In this document: positions 1 through 5,066 of the stretch, piece by piece
How positions within the stretch are numbered: the stretch's first letter is position 1
Layout: each line of letters begins with the position of its first letter
Assembly (NCBI GenBank): GCA_023433835.1
Contig: JAEYTW010000124.1
Coordinates: forward strand, 1 to 5,066
Direction of reading: 5' to 3'
Source: Pseudomonadota bacterium
GTDB lineage: Bacteria > Pseudomonadota > Alphaproteobacteria > Ferrovibrionales > Ferrovibrionaceae
Length of the DNA: 5,066 nucleotides
Made by a program: the position numbers and the translations under genes
The notes under the pieces: model-generated
What the model saw: the letters and a program-made list of their open reading frames with translations, nothing else
What the model was told of the DNA's origin: nothing
Databases searched by the model: none

Positions 1-498
<498 letters not shown>

Positions 499-503
499 GC
501 GTG

Positions 504-510
504 CCCCTCC
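504..510 (-). promoter_or_regulatory. Ribosome binding site of the DppF-type ATPase gene
   Basis: On the minus strand this reads GGAGGGG, 5 nt before the ATG at 498, in the 16-nt gap after the previous stop codon. It is one of the two best Shine-Dalgarno matches in the operon and it fixes the start of the last visible gene. Confidence 0.75.
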
Positions 511-514
511 CGCC

Positions 515-1342
515 TCAGGCCAGCCACGCCGGATCGCGGGTCATCACCGGCAGGCGCGGCCGCGGATGCGCCAGGCTCGGCAGGCACTCCAGCAGGGCGC
601 GGGTATAGGGGTGATTGGCCTGCGCCAGCTTTTCGGCAGAAAGGTGCTCGACGATGCGGCCGGCATACATGACCGCGACGCGGTCGCAGAAATGGCCGAC
701 CAGCGGCAGATCGTGGCTGATCAGCATCAGCCCCATGTTCCGCCGCGAGACCAGGTCTTCCATCAGCTTCAGGATCTCCATCTGGACCGGCGCGTCGAGC
801 GCGGAGGTCGGCTCGTCGGCGATGAGCAGCGTCGGATCCGGGGCGAGCATCATGGCGATCATCACCCGCTGCCCCATGCCGCCGGACAGTTCGTGCGGGT
901 AGCAATCGGCAACACGCCTGGGGTCGCGGATCTGCACCTGCGCCAGCAGGTCGATCGCGGCTTCCCGGGCCTCGCGCCGCGAACCCTTCTTGCGGTTGCG
1001 CCATGCCTCGGCGATCTGCGCGCCTGCGGTCATCACCGGGTTCAGCGCGTATTTCGGGTCCTGCAGCACAAGTCCGGCGCGGTGGCCGCGGATCGTCTGC
1101 ATCTGGCGCTCGCTCGCCTGCAGCACGTCGGTACCGTCGACGCGCAGCACGTCGGCCGTCGCCGTCGCCGCCGGCGGCAGCAGGCGGAGCAGGGCGCGGG
1201 CCGTCAGCGACTTGCCGCTGCCGCTCTCGCCGACGATGCCGAGCTTTTCGGTACCGAGCGTCAACGATACGTCGCGCACCGCCGTGTGCGGGCCGTTGCG
1301 ACCGGCAAAGACGATATTGAGACCGGCGATCTCGACCAGCAT
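515..1342 (-). CDS. DppD/OppD-type ABC transporter ATPase
   Basis: First ATPase subunit of the importer, cytoplasmic, 275 aa. Motifs in order: Walker A GESGSGKS (38-45, Lys44), Q-loop LQDP (Gln94), ABC signature LSGGMGQR (152-159), Walker B TLLIADE (171-177, catalytic Glu177), D-loop SALD (180-183) and H-loop His210. The C-terminal oligopeptide-transporter element HPYTRALL (244-251) is typical of the Dpp/Opp/Nik group. The frame is open far upstream, to about 2014, but that extension runs through the permease gene. The true start is the ATG at 1342, where the protein begins MLVEIAGLNI, 8 nt after the permease stop, with GAGGGA at 1347-1352. It is shorter than E. coli DppD/OppD (about 330 aa) and closer to NikD: it ends about 25 residues after the HPYT element. 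The cysteine cluster found in the C-terminal tail of many long homologues is absent. Two positions differ from the commonest pattern: Leu93 for Phe before the Q-loop Gln, and Gly157 for Arg after LSGGM. It should be functional. Confidence 0.95.
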   Translation of the reverse strand: MLVEIAGLNIVFAGRNGPHTAVRDVSLTLGTEKLGIVGESGSGKSLTARALLRLLPPAATATADVLRVDGTDVLQASERQMQTIRGHRAGLVLQDPKYALNPVMTAGAQIAEAWRNRKKGSRREAREAAIDLLAQVQIRDPRRVADCYPHELSGGMGQRVMIAMMLAPDPTLLIADEPTSALDAPVQMEILKLMEDLVSRRNMGLMLISHDLPLVGHFCDRVAVMYAGRIVEHLSAEKLAQANHPYTRALLECLPSLAHPRPRLPVMTRDPAWLA

Positions 1343-1346
1343 CGCG

Positions 1347-1352
1347 TCCCTC
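1347..1352 (-). promoter_or_regulatory. Ribosome binding site of the DppD-type ATPase gene
   Basis: The minus strand reads TGAGGGACGCG followed by ATG. GAGGGA overlaps the TGA stop of the upstream permease gene (1353-1351) and sits 4 nt from the ATG at 1342. The spacing is short but usable, and the arrangement favours coupled translation. It decides the start against the much longer open frame. Confidence 0.65.
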
Positions 1353-2256
1353 AGTCCTGCTTGGGGTCGAGCACGTCGCGCAAGCCGTCGCCCAGCAGGT
1401 TGAAGGCCAGGGAGGCGACGAGGATAGCGACACCCGGGATCAGCGGCACCCACCATTGCTCGAGCAGGAAGCGGCGCGCCGTGGCGATCATCGCACCCCA
1501 TTCCGGCGAGGGCGGCTGCGCGCCCATGCCGAGAAAGCCGAGACTGGCGGTGAAGATGATGATCGAACTCATGTCGAGGGTGACGCGCACGACCAGCGAG
1601 CCCAGGCACAGCGGCATGATATGGCGCAGGATGATCCGGCGATGCGACGCGCCGGCCATGCGGACGGCGGCGATGTAGTCGGCGTCGCGCAGCACCAGCG
1701 TCTCGGCGCGCGCCAGCCGGGCATAGGGCGGCCAGGTTGTCAGGGCGATGGCGATGACGGCGCTGCCGATGCCTGGCTTGATCGCGGCGACGAAGGCCAG
1801 CGCCAGGATCAGGCGGGGGAAGGCCAGGAAGATGTCGGTCACCCGCATCAGGATCGCATCCGTGGCGCCGCGGTAGTAGCCGGCGATGCAGCCGATCGCC
1901 AGCCCGATCGGCGCGACCAGCACGACGACGGCGAAGACGATGCCGAGGGTGACGCGGGCGCCGAAGAGCAGCCGCGAATAGACATCGCGGCCGAGTTCGT
2001 CGGTGCCCAGCCAATGTTGGGTCGAGGGCGGCTGCAGGCGCTGGCCGAGGTTCTGGATCAGCGGATCATGCGTGGCCAGCAGCGGCGCGAATGCGGCTGC
2101 CAGCAACAGGATGACGACGACCACGAGGCCGAGGAACGCCGGGCCGTTGGCACGGAAGTCGCGCCACAGCCGATAGGCACTGCCCAGCGCCGCCTGGGCG
2201 CGCGATTGCGGGCTGTCGCTCAGGAGCCAGGCGCGGTCGACGAGGCGAGAGATCAT
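1351..2256 (-). CDS. DppC/OppC-type ABC transporter permease
   Basis: Inner-membrane permease subunit, 301 aa, partner of the DppB-type permease. An N-terminal OppC_N-like region holds the first membrane helix (about 40-60). It is followed by the family hallmark HWLGTDELGRDVYSRLLFGA (81-100), then the BPD_transp_1 domain with hydrophobic segments near 103-126, 145-172, 213-240 and 268-288. The cytoplasmic EAA loop that docks on the ATPases is visible at about 193-215 (AAVRMAGASHRRIILRHIMP, 196-215). PEWGAMIATAR (251-261) and the C-terminal LLGDGLRDVLDPK (287-299) are standard for the family. The ATG at 2256 overlaps the preceding permease stop as ATGA, and there is no clear Shine-Dalgarno, so translation probably relies on coupling. 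Length and all landmarks are normal. Family assignment is secure; substrate is not. Confidence 0.96.
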   Translation of the reverse strand: MISRLVDRAWLLSDSPQSRAQAALGSAYRLWRDFRANGPAFLGLVVVVILLLAAAFAPLLATHDPLIQNLGQRLQPPSTQHWLGTDELGRDVYSRLLFGARVTLGIVFAVVVLVAPIGLAIGCIAGYYRGATDAILMRVTDIFLAFPRLILALAFVAAIKPGIGSAVIAIALTTWPPYARLARAETLVLRDADYIAAVRMAGASHRRIILRHIMPLCLGSLVVRVTLDMSSIIIFTASLGFLGMGAQPPSPEWGAMIATARRFLLEQWWVPLIPGVAILVASLAFNLLGDGLRDVLDPKQD

Positions 2257-3287
2257 ACGCGGGGATCCAGGACGCGGTAGACGATATCGGCCAGCATGTT
2301 CATGACCATGTAGACAGATCCCACGACGAGCGTCGCACCGATCACCGCGTTCATGTCCGCGTTCATCAGCGAGACCGTCAGATATTGCCCGATGCCCGGC
2401 CAGCTGAAGATCATCTCGGTGACGACCGCGCCTTCGAGCAGGCCGGCATAGGTGAGCGCGAGCACGGTGACGAGGCGGACGGCGATGTTGCCGAAAGCGT
2501 GCCGCCAGATGACGCGTGCGGCCGACAGGCCCTTGGCGCGCGCGGTGATCACGTATTCGCCGCTGAGCGCCTCGATCATGAAGGCCCGTGTCATGCGCGA
2601 GATATAGGCCATCGAGAAATAGGCCAGGACGGCGGCGGGCAGGATCAGATGCGCCAAGGCATCCCAGAACACCTCGAGGTCGCCGGCGATCAGGGCATCG
2701 ACCGTCAGGAAGCCCGTGACGGCCGGGATGAGGCCGACATAGGCGACCCCGACCCGGCCGGTACCCGGCGACCAGCCGAGCCAGGCGTAGAACAGCAGCA
2801 GCGACACCAATCCGAGCACCGGGATCGGCAGCGAATGGCCGAACAGCGACACGACGCGCGCCACCTGATCGATGCGGCTGTTGCGCCTTACCGCCGAGAT
2901 CACGCCGAGGGGCACGCCGACCAGGGTGGACAGGATCATCGCCGTGGTGCCCAGCTCGACGGTCGCCGGAAAATAGAGCCGGATGTCGTCGAGCACGGGA
3001 TTGGAGGTCATCACCGAGCGGCCGAGATCGCCGTGTGCCAGCTTGCCCAGATACAGCCAGAACTGCGTCGTCAGCGGCTGGTCGAGCGCCAGCTCGGCGC
3101 GCAGGCGTTCGACCAGCTCCGGGCGGGCGTGATCGCCGAGAATGGCGATCACCGGATCGATCGGAATGACGCGGCCGATGAAGAACGTCACCACCACGAG
3201 GCCGAACAGCGTGATGGCCAGGCTGGAGGCGGTTGCCCCCAGCTTGATCATCGCTCGTATCGTCCGATCGGGCCGCTGGCGCGACAT
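2253..3287 (-). CDS. DppB/OppB-type ABC transporter permease
   Basis: Inner-membrane permease subunit, 344 aa from the ATG at 3287. Hydrophobic segments lie near 18-38, 110-132, 146-170, 214-232, 272-293 and 313-337. The N-terminal helix is followed by IPIDPVIAILGD (41-52), the place of the usual PGDP motif. The EAA loop is at about 244-267 with ARAKGLS (249-255), and FSWPGIGQ (294-301) is a typical DppB/OppB landmark. The open frame extends to about 3530, but that part overlaps the binding-protein gene in another frame and its translation is Arg/His-rich and not family-like. The ATG at 3287 lies 2 nt after the binding-protein stop (TGA CG ATG), arguing for reinitiation or coupling since no good Shine-Dalgarno is seen. 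A second in-frame ATG at 3251 would give 332 aa starting MIKLGATASS, just before the first helix, and cannot be excluded. The stop overlaps the next permease start by 4 nt. Confidence 0.94.
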   Translation of the reverse strand: MSRQRPDRTIRAMIKLGATASSLAITLFGLVVVTFFIGRVIPIDPVIAILGDHARPELVERLRAELALDQPLTTQFWLYLGKLAHGDLGRSVMTSNPVLDDIRLYFPATVELGTTAMILSTLVGVPLGVISAVRRNSRIDQVARVVSLFGHSLPIPVLGLVSLLLFYAWLGWSPGTGRVGVAYVGLIPAVTGFLTVDALIAGDLEVFWDALAHLILPAAVLAYFSMAYISRMTRAFMIEALSGEYVITARAKGLSAARVIWRHAFGNIAVRLVTVLALTYAGLLEGAVVTEMIFSWPGIGQYLTVSLMNADMNAVIGATLVVGSVYMVMNMLADIVYRVLDPRV

Positions 3288-3289
3288 CG

Positions 3290-4897
3290 TCACGCTTTGC
3301 GGATGTCGGCGTACTGGGTGAAGCCGGTCTGCGGCCCGATGGTGAAGCCGGAAACGCCCTTCGCCATGACGGCGGAGGCGATCTTCTGCAGCATCATCAC
3401 GAACGGCGCGCGGTCGGCGAACTTCAGCTGCATGTCGCGGTACATCGCCATGCGCTTGTCGGTATCGAGCTCCTTGCTCGCCGCCAGCGACATGTCGTTC
3501 AGTTCCTTGTCGACATAGTGGCTGCGCCACGCCATCGACTTCAGCTTGGTATCGTCGCCGTCATTGGGGTTTTCGCAGAACGTCTGGCTGTTCGAATAGG
3601 GGTCGAAATAGTCGGTTCCCCAGGGCATCAGCGCAAGTTCATGGCTGCGCTGGCGCGTCTTCGTCATCACCTGGCGCATTTCCCCGGTAACCAGCTTCAC
3701 CCTGACGCCGATAGCGGCGAGGTCGGCCTGCACCGCCTGACCGATGTCGGCGTAAGGCGCCGAGGAGGGGACTTCCAGGGTGATGTCGAAGCCATCCGGA
3801 TAACCGGCCGCCGCCAGCAGCTGCTTGGCCTTGGCGACATCCTTCTTGAACAGCCGGTCGGTCAGCCCGCCCGGCAGCCCCGGCGGCAGGAAGCCCTGCG
3901 CGACGGAAAACATGTTCGGGGTTATGTTGGCGGCGATGCCGTCATAGTCGATCGCCCATTTCAACGCCTGGCGCACCTCGACCTTCTGCAGTGCCGGCAC
4001 GGCCTGGTTCATCGTGATGTAGACCGAGACCGCCTGACCCGCCGACACGACCGTCATCGACTTGTCTGCACGCACCTTCTTCAGCAGATCCGGCGTCAGG
4101 TTGCGGGCGATATCTGCGTCGCCCTTTTGCAGCATCAGCAGCTGAGCCGACGGGTCGGGCACATGGCGCATGAAGATGCGGCGCGGCTGATTGGGCGTGC
4201 CGTGATGCGGATTGGCGTCGAGCGTCAGATGATCGCTCGCGACCCATTCCACCATCTGGTAACCACCGGCACCGGCGGAATGGAGCTTGAGCCAGCCATT
4301 GCCCATGTCGCCGTCGACCTCATGGGCGAGGGCGGCGGCCTTTTCGATGACGCCGCCGACCGGCGCGGTCAGGCAGAACAGCAGGAAGGTCGGCGCCACC
4401 GGCGCCGGCAGCTTCATCACCAGTGTTTCGTTGTCCGGTACGCTGATCAGCGTGTCGACATTGTCCTTGGTGAAGCCGAATTGCGTCAGGATGAACGCCG
4501 GCAGCTTGTTGAGCTTGACGGCCCGCCGGAACGAGAACGCGGCGTCCTCGGCCGTCACCGCCGTGCCGGAAGCGAACTTGATGTCGGTCTTAAGCTTGAA
4601 GGTGAACGTGGTTCCGTCCGGGCTTATCGTCCAGGACTTCGCGAGATCGCCGACCACCTTGGTGTTGTCCGATGCATCCGGCATGACCAGACCGCGGTAG
4701 AGATTGGGCACCACCTCGAGATTGGTGATGTCGTAAGCCTCGGCCGGGTCGAAGCCGCTGACGAGATCGTCGATCTGCTTGGCCATGACGATCACGCCCT
4801 TCGGCGTCGCCGCGCGGGCCGGGGATGATCGGAATGCCGCGCTGCCGAGAATGGGGCTGGCGGCGGTCAATGTGAGCAAAGTCCTGCGCGTCAACAT
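3290..4897 (-). CDS. Extracytoplasmic solute-binding protein, family 5 (DppA/OppA-like)
   Basis: Periplasmic ligand receptor of the importer, 535 aa. The N-terminus MLTRRTLLTL carries twin arginines (4-5), a hydrophobic stretch and an AxA-type cleavage site ARA|AT (after residue 29). This suggests a Sec or Tat signal peptide without a lipobox Cys, so a soluble periplasmic protein rather than a lipoprotein. The SBP_bac_5 signature block follows: LAKSWTISPDG (85-95), then FTFKLKTDIKF and AVTAEDAAFSF up to about residue 123. Near the C-terminus WGTDYFDP (426-433) matches the W-x-x-D-x-x-D-P pattern of DppA; Asp429 is the counterpart of the Asp that holds a peptide alpha-amino group there (inferred by pattern, not structure). 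I chose the ATG at 4897, not the upstream ATG at 4933, because GAGGGGGA at 4905-4912 is ideally placed for 4897 and would lie inside the longer version; the signal peptide also begins at 4897. It is first in the operon; length is normal for the family. Ligand unknown. Confidence 0.95.
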   Translation of the reverse strand: MLTRRTLLTLTAASPILGSAAFRSSPARAATPKGVIVMAKQIDDLVSGFDPAEAYDITNLEVVPNLYRGLVMPDASDNTKVVGDLAKSWTISPDGTTFTFKLKTDIKFASGTAVTAEDAAFSFRRAVKLNKLPAFILTQFGFTKDNVDTLISVPDNETLVMKLPAPVAPTFLLFCLTAPVGGVIEKAAALAHEVDGDMGNGWLKLHSAGAGGYQMVEWVASDHLTLDANPHHGTPNQPRRIFMRHVPDPSAQLLMLQKGDADIARNLTPDLLKKVRADKSMTVVSAGQAVSVYITMNQAVPALQKVEVRQALKWAIDYDGIAANITPNMFSVAQGFLPPGLPGGLTDRLFKKDVAKAKQLLAAAGYPDGFDITLEVPSSAPYADIGQAVQADLAAIGVRVKLVTGEMRQVMTKTRQRSHELALMPWGTDYFDPYSNSQTFCENPNDGDDTKLKSMAWRSHYVDKELNDMSLAASKELDTDKRMAMYRDMQLKFADRAPFVMMLQKIASAVMAKGVSGFTIGPQTGFTQYADIRKA

Positions 4898-4904
4898 GGC
4901 TATG

Positions 4905-4912
4905 TCCCCCTC
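4905..4912 (-). promoter_or_regulatory. Ribosome binding site of the solute-binding protein gene
   Basis: The minus strand reads GAGGGGGA, 7 nt before the ATG at 4897. This strong site selects 4897 over the in-frame ATG at 4933. A strong site on the first gene fits the usual need for more binding protein than membrane components. Confidence 0.8.
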
Positions 4913-4916
4913 TGTT

Positions 4917-4955
4917 GCCTTCAAGACAAACACGCTGTGCCTTCCCTGTGAAGGC
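4917..4955 (-). promoter_or_regulatory. Leader inverted repeats with two alternative pairings
   Basis: On the plus strand GCCTTC occurs at 4917-4922 and again at 4939-4944, and the complement GAAGGC occurs once at 4950-4955. In the transcript the 5' arm (4955-4950) can pair with the near copy, giving a 6-bp hairpin with a 5-nt loop (4945-4949). It can instead pair with the far copy, extended to 7 bp (4955-4949 with 4923-4917) with a 25-nt loop. The far copy ends 4 nt before the Shine-Dalgarno. The repeats are seen directly; a regulatory role is inference. No T-run follows, so this does not look like an intrinsic terminator. Confidence 0.35.
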
Positions 4956-5038
4956 CCTAAGTGACCAGAAATTAGGAAATGCGAACTTTTGTTTGCAGAA
5001 TCGAAAGTAAGGCTGTGGACTTGACGGATGGCACAATT
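4956..5038 (-). promoter_or_regulatory. AT-richer upstream region, probable operon promoter zone
   Basis: This is the only non-coding stretch before the operon and is clearly more AT-rich than the surrounding coding DNA, notably at 4966-5010. That is where a promoter for the binding-protein gene would be expected. I found no convincing -35/-10 pair for the housekeeping sigma factor and no GG-N10-GC sigma-54 core. A small dyad, CCTAA (4956-4960) and TTAGG (4972-4976) separated by 11 nt, could be an operator half-site pair but is short enough to be chance. No gene is evident here. Confidence 0.35.
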
Positions 5039-5066
5039 CGCCGCGGGGGGGCGCCCGGGCCCCGCC
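5039..5066. other. Pure G/C tract with inverted repeats at the window edge
   Basis: All 28 bases are G or C, including a run of seven G (5045-5051). GCGGGG (5043-5048) is the exact reverse complement of CCCCGC (5060-5065), so a GC hairpin with an 11-nt loop is possible. It adjoins the AT-richer promoter zone abruptly. It may be part of a terminator or repeat that continues outside the window, or a low-quality sequence end; the window does not show which. Confidence 0.4.

Noticed and set aside
1456..2280. Plus-strand open frame of 274 codons
   Set aside because: It is antisense to the DppC-type permease. The protein is dominated by Asp/Gln/Arg/Gly, a typical shadow of a hydrophobic membrane protein read on the other strand.
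2385..3518. Plus-strand open frame of 377 codons
   Set aside because: It is antisense to the DppB-type permease and the end of the binding-protein gene. It has low-complexity charged composition and no domain.
3518..4828. Plus-strand open frame of 436 codons
   Set aside because: It is antisense to the binding-protein gene, which has clear family-5 motifs and a signal peptide. The plus-strand product looks like nothing known and is His/Arg-rich.
4898..4933. N-terminal extension of the binding protein starting at the ATG at 4933
   Set aside because: The extra 12 codons contain the strong Shine-Dalgarno for the ATG at 4897 and would place non-signal sequence before the signal peptide.
4927..4945. 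Possible sigma-54 promoter around AGGCACAGCGTGTTTGTC (minus strand)
   Set aside because: The GG element is present, but the invariant GC dinucleotide is not found at the required 10-nt spacing.
4939..4955. GCCTTC/GAAGGC hairpin as an intrinsic terminator
   Set aside because: The stem is only 6 bp, no U-run follows on either strand, and it lies inside the likely 5' leader of the operon.
4779..4964. Small plus-strand open frame (61 codons) across the binding-protein start and leader
   Set aside because: It mostly overlaps the signal-peptide region of the real gene in antisense, has no convincing ribosome binding site and no recognisable product.

Overview
The window reads as one minus-strand operon for a dipeptide/oligopeptide-type ABC importer (peptide/nickel/opine transporter superfamily). 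Transcribed from right to left, the genes are: an extracytoplasmic solute-binding protein (4897-3290), a DppB/OppB-type permease (3287-2253), a DppC/OppC-type permease (2256-1351), a DppD/OppD-type ATPase (1342-515) and a DppF/OppF-type ATPase (498 to the left edge, incomplete). Coding density is nearly total. The junctions are 2 nt apart, a 4-nt ATGA overlap, 8 nt and 16 nt, as expected for one polycistronic, translationally coupled transcript.

The five proteins form a complete importer. The binding protein is exported, with a twin-arginine-containing signal peptide, and delivers ligand to the permease heterodimer. The two different ATPases power transport at the cytoplasmic face. Substrate cannot be fixed from sequence. 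A conserved Asp in the W-x-x-D-x-x-D-P block of the binding protein is compatible with peptide binding, but the superfamily also carries nickel, opines, sugars and glutathione.

The first 169 bases upstream of the operon (4898-5066) are the only non-coding DNA. They contain a strong Shine-Dalgarno, a leader segment with one GCCTTC-type arm that can pair with either of two downstream copies of its complement, an AT-richer probable promoter zone without a clear consensus promoter, and a tract of 28 consecutive G/C bases at the right edge.

The high-GC coding DNA, the operon order and the style of the proteins suggest a high-GC proteobacterium, most likely an alphaproteobacterium (Rhizobiales/Rhodospirillales type). 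This is an inference from general resemblance, not a marker-based assignment. I see no mobile element, CRISPR array, RNA gene or clearly novel system. The most distinctive item is the leader with alternative pairings.
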